64,000 bases of DNA from Duganella margarita (GTDB lineage: Bacteria; Pseudomonadota; Gammaproteobacteria; Burkholderiales; Burkholderiaceae_D), in NCBI RefSeq assembly GCF_009857535.1, contig NZ_WWCS01000015.1, forward strand, positions 62,001-126,000, given 5' to 3'. The position numbers and the translations under genes are program-made. Below, one piece after another: positions 49,843 to 57,443 of the stretch. The notes under the pieces are model-generated. The model had not been told where the DNA came from. It saw nothing but the letters and a program-made list of their open reading frames with translations, and did no database searches. Positions within the stretch are counted from its first letter, which is position 1; each line of letters opens with the position of its first letter.

Positions 49843-51147
49843 TTACTCGTCGGCTTCCTCAGCCGGTTCTTCTTGCTTGACCTTTTTGGCCATCGGCTTG
49901 CGCTCGAACACGGCGGCGAAGAAGCCGTCGGTCTGGTGCTTGTGCGGCAGCAGCTTCAGATAGTCGCCCATCTCCAGCTCGATCTTCTGCTCGGCCAGCG
50001 CCTTGTTCATCGGCACCAGCTCGAAATCCGGATGGCTTTCCAGGAATTGCTTGGCGATGAACTCGTTCTCGTCTTCCAGCACCGAGCAGGTGGCGTAGAC
50101 CAGGCGGCCGCCGCCTTTGACCAGACGCGCTGCGCCGTCCAGGATGGCGGCCTGCTTGACTTGCAGTTCGCCAATGGCTTCCGGCTTCTGGCGCCATTTG
50201 ACGTCCGGATTGCGGCGCAAGGTGCCCAGGCCCGAGCATGGCGCATCGACCAGCACGCGGTCGATCTTGCCGGCCAGACGCTTGATCTTGGCGTCGCGTT
50301 CATGCGCGATGACCACCGGGTGCACGTTCGACAGGCCGCTGCGCGCCAGGCGCGGCTTCAGCTTGGTCAAACGCTTTTCCGACACGTCAAACGCGTACAG
50401 GCGGCCGGTGTTGCGCATGATCGCGCCCAGCGACAGCGTCTTGCCGCCGGCGCCGGCGCAGAAGTCCACCACCATCTCGCCGCGCTTGGCTGCGACCAGG
50501 GCCGACAGCAGCTGGCTGCCCTCGTCCTGCACTTCGATGTGGCCGTCCTTGAACAGCGGCAGGTTTTGCAGCTGCGGCTTTTGCAGCACGCGCAGGCCCT
50601 GCGGCGCGAATGGCGTCGGGGTGGCGCGGATCGGCGCTTCAGCCAGCTTGGCGATGACGTCGTCGCGGTTGGCCTTGAGCGTGTTGACGCGCAGGTCCAG
50701 CGGTGCCGGCTGGTTCAAGGCGTCGGCCAGTTCCAGCGACTCTTCTTCGCCGTACTGCTCCACCAGTTTCTCGAACAGCCATTTCGGCATGTTGGAACGG
50801 CTGGATTTATGCATCACCTTGCGGTCGATTTCCAGGATGCGGGTGACCCACGCCACTTCGTCTTCGCTCAGGCCGCCCAGCGAGTCCAGGCCGACGGCGT
50901 CGGCCATGCCCAGCAACGTCAGGCGGCGCATGGTGGCGCCACCGCCGGCTTCGGAGAAGTCGGTGTAGAAGTTCTTGTTGCGCAGCACGTTATACACGGA
51001 CTCGGCAATGGCGCCGCGTTCGCGGCCGCCCAGGCGCGGGTGGTCTTTGAAATAGCGCGACAGGGTGGTATCGGCTGGCGCGGCAAAGCGCAAAATCTCG
51101 CGCAACACTTCTTCGGCGTTGGCGAGTATCGCTGGAGGCAATCTCAT
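49843..51147 (-). CDS. RsmB/NOP family 16S rRNA (cytosine-C5) methyltransferase
   Basis: 434 residues. An N-terminal NusB-like region (about 1-100: LREILRFAAPADTTLSRYFKDHPRLGGRERGAIAESVYNVLRN) precedes the SAM-binding domain, which contains FCAGAGGKTLSLGA (motif I). The two catalytic cysteines lie in DAPCSGLGTLRRNPD and YATCSVLEDEN. It most resembles RsmB, but related YebU/RsmF enzymes share the fold. purN lies 19 bases upstream on the same strand. Confidence 0.9.
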   Translation of the reverse strand: MRLPPAILANAEEVLREILRFAAPADTTLSRYFKDHPRLGGRERGAIAESVYNVLRNKNFYTDFSEAGGGATMRRLTLLGMADAVGLDSLGGLSEDEVAWVTRILEIDRKVMHKSSRSNMPKWLFEKLVEQYGEEESLELADALNQPAPLDLRVNTLKANRDDVIAKLAEAPIRATPTPFAPQGLRVLQKPQLQNLPLFKDGHIEVQDEGSQLLSALVAAKRGEMVVDFCAGAGGKTLSLGAIMRNTGRLYAFDVSEKRLTKLKPRLARSGLSNVHPVVIAHERDAKIKRLAGKIDRVLVDAPCSGLGTLRRNPDVKWRQKPEAIGELQVKQAAILDGAARLVKGGGRLVYATCSVLEDENEFIAKQFLESHPDFELVPMNKALAEQKIELEMGDYLKLLPHKHQTDGFFAAVFERKPMAKKVKQEEPAEEADE

Positions 51148-51166
51148 GGAATTCCTTGGTTAATTT

Positions 51167-51778
51167 TTACTTGCTGTGGTCCACCTGGACCGCGCCCTGC
51201 GCCACCGTCAGCCGGTCTTCTACGAACCAGCGCACCGCGCGCGGGTAGATGACATGCTCTTGTTCCAGTACGCGGGCCGACAGGGTTTCGACCGTATCTT
51301 CCGGCTGCACCGGCACGCTGGCCTGCACCACCATCGGCCCGTGGTCGAGTTCGGCCGTTACGAAATGCACCGTGGCGCCATGCTCGCGCACGCCGGCGGC
51401 CAGCGCCTGCGCATGCGTTGCCAGCCCGGGGAACAGCGGCAGCAGCGACGGATGGATGTTCAGCATGCGGCCCGCGTAATGCGTGACGAATGCTTCGGTC
51501 AGGATGCGCATGAAGCCGGCCAGCACCACCAGATCCGGCGCAAAGCCGTCGATCACGGTTTGCAGCGCGGCGTCGAATTCGGCGCGGCTGGCGTAGTCCT
51601 TGTTGGCCACCACCGCCGTCGCGATGCCGTGCGCGGCCGCAAAAGCCAGGCCGGGCGCGTCAGCGCGATTGCTGATGACAGCGGCAATGCGGGCCGGCCA
51701 GCGCTCGGACTGCAGCGCCCGGACGATGGCTTCCATATTGCTGCCGCGACCAGAAATCAGAATGACGATGTTTTTCAT
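51167..51778 (-). CDS. purN: Phosphoribosylglycinamide formyltransferase 1
   Basis: 203 residues. Transfers a formyl group from 10-formyl-THF to GAR in purine synthesis. Motifs: VILISGRGSNMEAIV (phosphate-binding, 4-18), MLNIHPSLLPLFPG with Asn and His catalytic residues, and TAELDHGPMVVQ with the catalytic Asp. I chose ATG 51778; the ORF to 51826 has a non-family N-terminus. The stop is followed by rsmB. Confidence 0.96.
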   Translation of the reverse strand: MKNIVILISGRGSNMEAIVRALQSERWPARIAAVISNRADAPGLAFAAAHGIATAVVANKDYASRAEFDAALQTVIDGFAPDLVVLAGFMRILTEAFVTHYAGRMLNIHPSLLPLFPGLATHAQALAAGVREHGATVHFVTAELDHGPMVVQASVPVQPEDTVETLSARVLEQEHVIYPRAVRWFVEDRLTVAQGAVQVDHSK

Positions 51779-51858
51779 AACCCGGCATTGTACCGCGTCC
51801 CACCTCGCAGGGCCACTAAAAGGCAAGAATTGTTGCGATGCAGCAGGCGCGCGCCGGC

Positions 51859-52296
51859 CTACTCGAAGGAGTAAAAGACCCGGAACGGCACTTTTTTGTC
51901 GGCCCAGTAGTCGGCCGCGTCACGGAACACGTCCAGCAGGGTTTCCCGTGCTTCCTTGTCAAATTTCTGGGTATTGGGCAATTGTTCCAGCACCACCAGG
52001 AAGCCGGTTTGCGTGCCGGCCTGGAACATGGTGTCGGTCAGCGTGGTGCGCAGACCGTCGAAATTCTTGCCTACCCCTTTGGGAAACAGGAACGATTCCG
52101 CAATCAGCCCCAGCACCTGCTGCTTGGTGGCGCCGGTATTCGGATGCGCATACAGGAAGTGCTGCCCCAGGCGGGCCGCCTCTTCCTGCAGCTCGCCGAC
52201 GCGGAACGCGCGGATTGACTGCACGAGGTTGGCCGGCACGCTGGCCAGCAAGCTCTCGTCTCCCTCAATTTGACCTGGTATGTACGGAGTGTCCAC
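51859..52296 (-). CDS. Barstar-like family protein
   Basis: 145 residues. The segment FPKGVGKNFDGLRTTLTDTMF near residues 72-92 matches barstar (ribonuclease inhibitor, PF01337-like), in which this helix and Asp contact the nuclease. QLPNTQKFDKEARETLLDVFRDAADYWADKKVPFRVFYSF forms the C-terminal helix and strand. Barstars usually neutralise a barnase-type RNase encoded next door. No such nuclease is visible on either side, so it is orphan here. It starts with GTG at 52296 with only a weak ribosome binding site. The upstream 376 bases are non-coding. Confidence 0.8.
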   Translation of the reverse strand: MDTPYIPGQIEGDESLLASVPANLVQSIRAFRVGELQEEAARLGQHFLYAHPNTGATKQQVLGLIAESFLFPKGVGKNFDGLRTTLTDTMFQAGTQTGFLVVLEQLPNTQKFDKEARETLLDVFRDAADYWADKKVPFRVFYSFE

Positions 52297-52672
52297 TTTG
52301 CTGTCGGGAGTGCCTAACTTGTGAATTAATGAGTAAATAATTTGAGCACCTGTCCACGAAACATGGCTGACGGGTCGGCGCCGGCCATGGTTGATTCAAT
52401 ATGTTTCTGAATCCCATACGCATATTAGGGTAACGTGTTGTTCCTTCCAGATCAACACGTATATGATATTCAACGCAATATTTGTTAAAAACAGAAGATT
52501 TTCACCGGGTTTAGCGGTGAAATCGGCACAATTCGCTTGATGTCCGCTGTTACAATTTGTTGCCACAGATACCGAAGGGGGACTAGCGGTGCTTCGTCGT
52601 CGGGATTACCATACGATTCATGCAATATCAGAATCCCCCTGATAGACACCCTGAACACAACGAGGTCTCAAA
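52297..52672. other. Intergenic region with four perfect inverted repeats
   Basis: No gene in 376 bases, and AT-richer than flanking genes. Inverted repeats: GATTCA (52393-52398) with TGAATC (52408-52413). ACGTGTTG (52433-52440) with CAACACGT (52453-52460). TTTCACCG (52500-52507) with CGGTGAAA (52515-52522). AGGGGGA (52576-52582) with TCCCCCT (52634-52640). Candidate structured RNA, long 5' leader, or remnant of a mobile element. A TACAAT element lies at 52551-52556 without a clear -35. Confidence 0.45.
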
Positions 52673-53188
52673 ATGAACTTGCAAGCCAAACTGATCGCAA
52701 CCGCCCTGTGCGCCAGCGCCCTGCCTTTTGCCCAGGCCGCCGATTTTGAAGATTTCGGCCGCGTGGTGAATGTCGTGCCACAAGTGCAACAAGTCAACAG
52801 CCCGCGCCAGGAATGCCGCACCGAGTACGTGCAGGTCCAGCAACCGGCGCCGGAACGCGGCGTCGGCGGCGCCATCCTGGGCGGCCTGGTGGGCGGCCTG
52901 GCCGGTAACCAGATCGGCGGCGGCTCCGGCCGTTCGGTCGCGACCGCAGCGGGCGCCATCGCCGGCGCGCTGGTCGGCGACCGCGTCGACAACGCCAACA
53001 CCCCGAACAGCGGCGGCGTGCAGGAACAGGCGGTCAAGCAATGCCGTACCGTCGACCACTGGGAGTCGCGCACTTCGGGCTACCAGGTGACCTACAGCTA
53101 CCAGGGCCGCAACTACACCACCCCGATGTCCTACGACCCGGGCGACCGCATCCGCCTGCGCGTGGTGGTTGAGCCATCGCAACGCTAA
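52673..53188 (+). CDS. Glycine-zipper 2TM domain protein
   Basis: 171 residues with a signal peptide (about 1-22, FAQAAD). The central GGAILGGLVGGLAGNQIGGGSGRSVATAAGAIAGALVGDRVD (about residues 62-103) is a glycine-zipper membrane-inserting segment as in 17-kDa antigen/SlyB-like proteins, although this one lacks a lipobox cysteine. A C-terminal soluble part (CRTVDHWESRTSGYQVTYSYQGRNY) follows. Probably outer-membrane-associated. The RBS GAGG lies about 8 bases upstream. A terminator-like hairpin lies after it. Confidence 0.85.
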   Translation: MNLQAKLIATALCASALPFAQAADFEDFGRVVNVVPQVQQVNSPRQECRTEYVQVQQPAPERGVGGAILGGLVGGLAGNQIGGGSGRSVATAAGAIAGALVGDRVDNANTPNSGGVQEQAVKQCRTVDHWESRTSGYQVTYSYQGRNYTTPMSYDPGDRIRLRVVVEPSQR

Positions 53189-53210
53189 GCCAATCAGCTT
53201 ACGTCTTTTC

Positions 53211-53240
53211 AATGCCGGCCTTGCGCCGGCATTGTCGTTT
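53211..53240 (+). terminator. Terminator after the glycine-zipper gene
   Basis: AATGCCGGC (53211-53219) and GCCGGCATT (53225-53233), 5-base loop, then GTCGTTTT. Confidence 0.65.
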
Positions 53241-53288
53241 TCAGATAATGCCGGTTCCTCTCCCCCTATTCCTCCCACTGCCGCCCTA

Positions 53289-54092
53289 ATGTTAATCAAA
53301 CGTAAATCCATCGAACAAGAAGAATCCTCGCGTCCGGCAGCCTCGGCGCCGGCCGCCAAACCGGCGCGCAAGCCGAAATATGCGCCGGTGACGTTGTCGG
53401 AGTTCGATGGTGTGCGTTACCTGCACTTCGGCACCGAGTGGGTGCAGGGCGCGATGCGCATCCGCAAGCCGAACTGGCTGGAGCTGGAATACGCGCAGCA
53501 GATGATGGCCTGGATGCTGTGGCTGGAACAGCCGCGCCGCATCGCCCAGCTGGGCCTCGGCACGGCGGCGCTGACCAAGTTCTGCTACACCACCTTCGCC
53601 GACGCGCAGGTCACCGCGATCGAACTGAATCCGTCGGTGATCACCATCTGCGAAACCATGTTCAAGCTGCCGCCCAACGACACGCGTCTGCAGGTACTGG
53701 AAATGGACGCGCTGGACTTCGTCAACGACAAGGCCAACGTCGACACGCTGGACGCGCTGCAGGTCGACCTGTACGACGCCACCGCGCGCGGCCCGGTGCT
53801 CGACACGCCGGAGTTCTACCAGGCCTGCAACGCCTGCCTGACCGACGACGGCGTGATGACCATCAACCTGTTCGGCGACCACCCGAGCTACGCGCGCAAC
53901 CTCAAAGCGATCAAGTTCGCCTTTGCGCAGGTGATTTGCCTGCCGCAGGTGCATGATGGTAACGTAGTCGCGATCGCCTTCAAGCACGCCCGCCCGGTCG
54001 ACATGGAAGCGCTCACGGCGCGCGCCGCGCAGATCGTCGCCGCGACCAAACTGCCGGCCAAGTCCTGGGTCAAGGGCATCGCCGCAAAATAA
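53289..54092 (+). CDS. Spermidine synthase-like protein (SpeE family methyltransferase fold)
   Basis: 267 residues. After an Ala/Lys/Pro-rich N-terminus (residues 1-35), the SpeE-like Rossmann domain contains RIAQLGLGTAALTKFCYT (nucleotide-binding), TAIELNPSVI and DLYDATARGPVLDTPEFYQ. The last resembles the DxxD...GP stretch of aminopropyltransferases. Sequences of this type in Burkholderiales are often labelled spermidine synthase, but whether they make polyamines is unproven. No AdoMetDC (speD) is nearby. I chose ATG 53289 although it has no obvious Shine-Dalgarno. The gene ends 19 bases before the ATPase gene. Confidence 0.78.
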   Translation: MLIKRKSIEQEESSRPAASAPAAKPARKPKYAPVTLSEFDGVRYLHFGTEWVQGAMRIRKPNWLELEYAQQMMAWMLWLEQPRRIAQLGLGTAALTKFCYTTFADAQVTAIELNPSVITICETMFKLPPNDTRLQVLEMDALDFVNDKANVDTLDALQVDLYDATARGPVLDTPEFYQACNACLTDDGVMTINLFGDHPSYARNLKAIKFAFAQVICLPQVHDGNVVAIAFKHARPVDMEALTARAAQIVAATKLPAKSWVKGIAAK

Positions 54093-54111
54093 CGGAAAGG
54101 TGGCCGCACAG

Positions 54112-55911
54112 ATGAATTCAGCAATCGCCCCGAGCAAAGCGGCCCCGCTCGACCTGCAACAGATTTACACCTGGCTGCTGGCCGACGGCATGATCCGCAA
54201 GGCCGAGGTCAAGGAGCTGTACGCGCAGAGCTCAGCCATTTTGAAGAACACCAGCGGCTATATGCATCCCTTGTGCGCGGTGGCGCACGCCAAGCTGCTG
54301 TCGGCGCAGCCGCCGCACCGGCTGCTGACGCTCGACGCGCTGTGCGAATGGCTGGCGGCGCGCGTCAACCTGCCCTTCATCCGCATCGATCCGCTGAAGA
54401 TCGACTTCACCAAGGTGGCCGATGTGATGTCGGCCAGCTACGCCGCGCGCTTCAACATCCTGCCGGTGGAACTCAACGCCGACACGCTGGTGGTGGCCAC
54501 CGCCGATCCGTATTCGCACGATTGGGAAGCCGAGATCGCCAAGATCTCGCGCCGCGCGGTGCGCCGCGTGATCGCCAATCCGCTCGACATCGCGCAATAC
54601 ATCACGCAGTTCTTCAGCCTGGCCAAGTCGATCAAGAAGGCCAACAAGACCGGCGGCAACGACCTGTCGCTGCGCAACAACTTCGAGCAACTGGTCGAAC
54701 TGGGCAAGAGCAACAAGCAGGTCGACGCCAACGACCAGCACGTCATCAACATCGTCGACTGGCTGTGGCAGTACGCGTTTGAACAGCGCGCCTCCGACAT
54801 CCACCTCGAACCCAAGCGCGACATGGCGGCGATCCGCTTCCGCATCGACGGCGTGCTGCACCAGGTGTACCAGGTGCCGGCGGTGGTGATGATCGCCATG
54901 ACCGCGCGCATCAAGCTGCTGGGCCGCATGGACGTGATCGAAAAGCGCCGCCCGCAGGACGGCCGCATCAAGACCCGCACCGCCGGCGGCCAGGAAGTCG
55001 AGCTGCGCCTGTCGACCTTGCCGACCGCGTTCGGCGAGAAGCTGGTGATGCGGATTTTCGATCCCGAGGTGGTGGTGAAAACCCTGCCCGAACTGGGCTT
55101 CCCGCTCGACGACGCCGCGCGCTGGGACGCGCTGACCCAGCGTCCGCACGGCATCATCCTGGTGACCGGACCGACCGGCTCCGGCAAAACCACCACGCTG
55201 TACACCACGCTGAAAGCGCTGGCCACTTCCGAGGTCAACGTCTGCACGGTGGAAGATCCGATCGAGATGGTCGAGCCGGCCTTCAACCAGATGCAGGTCC
55301 AGCCCGGCATCGACCTGTCGTTTGCCGACGGCGTGCGGGCGCTGATGCGGCAAGACCCGGACATCATCATGGTCGGCGAGATCCGCGACCTGGCGACGGC
55401 CGAGATGGCGATCCAGGCGGCGCTGACCGGCCACCTGGTGCTGTCGACGCTGCACACCAACGACGCACCGTCGGCCGTGATGCGGCTGCTGGAGCTGGGC
55501 GTGCCCTACTACCTGCTGGAAGCCACACTGATCGGCATCATGGCGCAGCGCCTGGTGCGCACACTGTGCGAAGACTGTAAGGCCGAGGGCGGCGAACTGA
55601 GCGACGAGATCTGGGCCAGCCTGGCGGGCGAATGGCAGTTGCCCAAGCCGGCAACCGTCTACAAGCCGGTCGGCTGTCCGGAATGCCGCCAGACCGGCTA
55701 TCGCGGCCGCACCGGATTGTATGAACTGCTGACCGTGACCGAGGCCTTCAGCGCGCAGGTGCGCGAAGAAACCGACATCCAGGCGCTGCGCCGGCAAAGC
55801 CTGGCCGACGGCATGAAACCACTGCGCATCGCTGGCGCCTTGAAGATCCAGGAAGGCGCCACCACCGCCGACGAAGTGCTGAAAGTCACGGCCGCCCTGG
55901 GCATGAAATAA
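54112..55911 (+). CDS. GspE/PilB-family secretion or pilus ATPase
   Basis: 599 residues. An N-terminal GspE_N-like domain (about 40-145) is followed by the ATPase: Walker A GPTGSGKTTTLY near 355, Asp box and Walker B region QDPDIIMVGEIRDLATAE, and His box LVLSTLHTNDA. A zinc ribbon has CEDC and CPEC pairs (about 488-527). Such ATPases drive assembly of type II secretion or type IV pilus pseudopili. No other T2SS or pilus gene is adjacent, so the target machine is unknown. I chose ATG 54112, with GGAAAGG 11 bases upstream; a GTG at 54100 overlaps that site. Confidence 0.92.
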   Translation: MNSAIAPSKAAPLDLQQIYTWLLADGMIRKAEVKELYAQSSAILKNTSGYMHPLCAVAHAKLLSAQPPHRLLTLDALCEWLAARVNLPFIRIDPLKIDFTKVADVMSASYAARFNILPVELNADTLVVATADPYSHDWEAEIAKISRRAVRRVIANPLDIAQYITQFFSLAKSIKKANKTGGNDLSLRNNFEQLVELGKSNKQVDANDQHVINIVDWLWQYAFEQRASDIHLEPKRDMAAIRFRIDGVLHQVYQVPAVVMIAMTARIKLLGRMDVIEKRRPQDGRIKTRTAGGQEVELRLSTLPTAFGEKLVMRIFDPEVVVKTLPELGFPLDDAARWDALTQRPHGIILVTGPTGSGKTTTLYTTLKALATSEVNVCTVEDPIEMVEPAFNQMQVQPGIDLSFADGVRALMRQDPDIIMVGEIRDLATAEMAIQAALTGHLVLSTLHTNDAPSAVMRLLELGVPYYLLEATLIGIMAQRLVRTLCEDCKAEGGELSDEIWASLAGEWQLPKPATVYKPVGCPECRQTGYRGRTGLYELLTVTEAFSAQVREETDIQALRRQSLADGMKPLRIAGALKIQEGATTADEVLKVTAALGMK

Positions 55912-55918
55912 AAGAACT

Positions 55919-55946
55919 TTGCAATTATCGGCGGACTGTATATAAT
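55919..55946 (+). promoter_or_regulatory. Promoter of tRNA-Lys
   Basis: TTGCAA (55919-55924), 16-base spacer, perfect TATAAT (55941-55946), with the tRNA beginning 15 bases later. Confidence 0.75.
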
Positions 55947-55960
55947 ACGGCCTCTTTCGG

Positions 55961-56036
55961 GGGTCGTTAGCTCAGCTGGTAGAGCAGCGGACTTTTAATC
56001 CGTTGGTCGCAGGTTCGAATCCCGCACGGCCTACCA
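55961..56036 (+). tRNA. tRNA-Lys (anticodon TTT)
   Basis: 76 nucleotides with encoded CCA. Anticodon loop CTTTTAA and stem GCGGA/TCCGT define tRNA-Lys(TTT). The D arm GCTCAGCTGGTAGAGC is standard. The acceptor stem GGGTCGT pairs with ACGGCCT using G-U pairs at positions 1-72 and 4-69. The T stem GCAGG faces CCCGC with one A-C mismatch at the third pair, unusual but not disabling. Confidence 0.93.
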
Positions 56037-56046
56037 CCGAATTCCT

Positions 56047-56078
56047 AAAAAAGCTTCCAGTCTGGAAGCTTTTTTTTC
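56047..56078 (+). terminator. Rho-independent terminator after tRNA-Lys
   Basis: AAGCTTCCAG (56051-56060) and CTGGAAGCTT (56062-56071) form the stem, with A-run before and T-run after to about 56078. It is therefore effective on the plus strand. Confidence 0.85.
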
Positions 56079-56115
56079 GCCTGCGGCAAATCAAGGCGCT
56101 GCGCAAGGCGCGGCG

Positions 56116-56121
56116 TATAAT
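56116..56121 (+). promoter_or_regulatory. -10 element of the toxin-antitoxin pair
   Basis: A perfect TATAAT at 56116-56121 ends 8 bases before the antitoxin ATG. No convincing -35 or Shine-Dalgarno is visible, so a leaderless mRNA is likely. Confidence 0.5.
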
Positions 56122-56129
56122 CGGCCATC

Positions 56130-56354
56130 ATGTCCAGCCTCCCCACACCAGAACAAGAAGGATTCGCCACGGCGGAAGAAGCCGAGTCTTACGATCGCTG
56201 GTATCGCGCCAAAGTGCAAAAGTCGCTGCATGATCCGCGCCCCAGCGTCCCGCACGACGCGATGATGGCCGAGGTGACGGCAATTATCGAAACCAAGATT
56301 GAAGCCCAGCGGAAAGCCGCCCATGCTTCCGGTGACCTGGAGCCACGCAGCTAG
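56130..56354 (+). CDS. Type II antitoxin, PaaA2/stability-determinant-like
   Basis: 74 residues. The central SYDRWYRAKVQKSLHDPRPSVPHDAMMAEV segment resembles short antitoxins of the PaaA2 or stability-determinant group, which bind ParE toxins. It is acidic N-terminally and helical. It overlaps the toxin gene by 32 bases, the classic antitoxin-first order. Family assignment is by motif and context. The pair sits just after tRNA-Lys. Confidence 0.78.
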   Translation: MSSLPTPEQEGFATAEEAESYDRWYRAKVQKSLHDPRPSVPHDAMMAEVTAIIETKIEAQRKAAHASGDLEPRS

Positions 56355-56598
56355 GGCAGACCTGACCAGCATCGTCGAATACATTGCCGAGCACAGCCCC
56401 TCGGCTGCACTTGCCCTGCGCGACGCTTTGATACGCGCTGCGGCAAAAATCCCCCAGCGGCCCCTGCTCTATCGACCCGGCCGAGTCGCCAACACCCGCG
56501 AACTGGTGGTCCATAAAAATTACGTCCTCGTCTACGAAGTCCGCAGCACCGAAATCCGGGTGCATGCGGTACTGCATACAAGACAGCAATATCCATAG
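56323..56598 (+). CDS. Type II toxin, ParE/RelE superfamily
   Basis: 91 residues from ATG 56323. WSHAARADLTSIVEYIAEHSPSAALALRDALIRAAAKIPQRP then YRPGRVANTRELVVHKNYVLVYEV and IRVHAVLHTRQQYP match the ParE/RelE fold, with the conserved R-E-L...YVLVYEV core. ParE members poison gyrase, RelE members cut mRNA; the sequence is more ParE-like. A longer frame from 56299 would add eight residues (MKPSGKPP) but is less likely. Forms a pair with the preceding antitoxin. Confidence 0.85.
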   Translation: MLPVTWSHAARADLTSIVEYIAEHSPSAALALRDALIRAAAKIPQRPLLYRPGRVANTRELVVHKNYVLVYEVRSTEIRVHAVLHTRQQYP

Positions 56599-56669
56599 CT
56601 TCCTCAACTAGCGGCCACTGGTGTAAGCTAGGGTCATAGAGCGCGAGGCGCCGGACTTTTGGGGACGTT

Positions 56670-57443
56670 ATGGCAGGCATGGACAGCATACGGGCAGTGC
56701 TGCTGGGAGCGGCGTTCTGGCTGCCCGCGCTGGCCGCCGCCGCACCGCCGGTGCTGTTGCGCACCGCGGCCCAGGAGGGGTCCGAACCCAAATTCATTGC
56801 CGACGGCAAGGACAGGATCGTCGGCCTGTGTACCGACATCATGCGCGCGGTCGAGCAGAGCGATCCCGGCCTGCGCTTCGTCGGCGACCAGCAATGGAAG
56901 CCGCTGATCCGCGTCCTGGCGGAGCTGGCCAACGGCACCGAGGACGTCAGCTGCGCGATCCAGCCCACGCCGGAGCGCGAAAAACTCTTCAACTTCATCG
57001 GCCCGGCACTGTACGCCATCGACTATCACTTCCTGGCCCGCAGCGACGACAACATCGTCGTCAACAACTGGGACGACGTGCGCAAGCTGGGACCGGGCGC
57101 AGTGGTGCTGGTCAACCGCGGCTATGCGGCCGGCGAGATCCTCACCGCCATGGGCGGCTTCACAGTCGACGCCAGTTCGCCGCGCGCGGAACTGAACCTG
57201 CAAAAGCTGGTCGCCGGCCGCGGCCGCCTGTACTTCCATCGCGCGCCCGGCTTGAACAGGCTGCTGCAACGCACCGGCACCGCCGGCCAGGTCAAAATTC
57301 TGCCGCAGGTCATGGCCAGCGCCAAGTTATACTTCGCCGCCAGCAAACAGCTGGACCGCGAGACCCGCGACCGCGTCGCGGCCGCGCTCTTCTCGCTGGA
57401 AAAAAAAGGTGAACTGGAAAGGCTGATGCACAAATGGGATTGA
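56670..57443 (+). CDS. Periplasmic substrate-binding-like protein, paralogue 1
   Basis: 257 residues with a signal peptide (about 1-24, LAAAAPP). The mature protein resembles SBP_bac_3 extracellular domains (PF00497-type): QEGSEPKFIADGKDRIVGLCTDIMRAVEQSDPGLRFVGDQQWKPLIRVLAELANGTEDVSCAIQPTPEREKLFNFIGPALYAIDYHFLARSDD in order. Conserved NWDDVRKLG and LVAGRGRLYFHRAPG follow. It overlaps the next, homologous gene by 10 bases. No ABC permease or ATPase is near, so a role in sensing rather than import is possible but unproven. Confidence 0.82.
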   Translation: MAGMDSIRAVLLGAAFWLPALAAAAPPVLLRTAAQEGSEPKFIADGKDRIVGLCTDIMRAVEQSDPGLRFVGDQQWKPLIRVLAELANGTEDVSCAIQPTPEREKLFNFIGPALYAIDYHFLARSDDNIVVNNWDDVRKLGPGAVVLVNRGYAAGEILTAMGGFTVDASSPRAELNLQKLVAGRGRLYFHRAPGLNRLLQRTGTAGQVKILPQVMASAKLYFAASKQLDRETRDRVAAALFSLEKKGELERLMHKWD

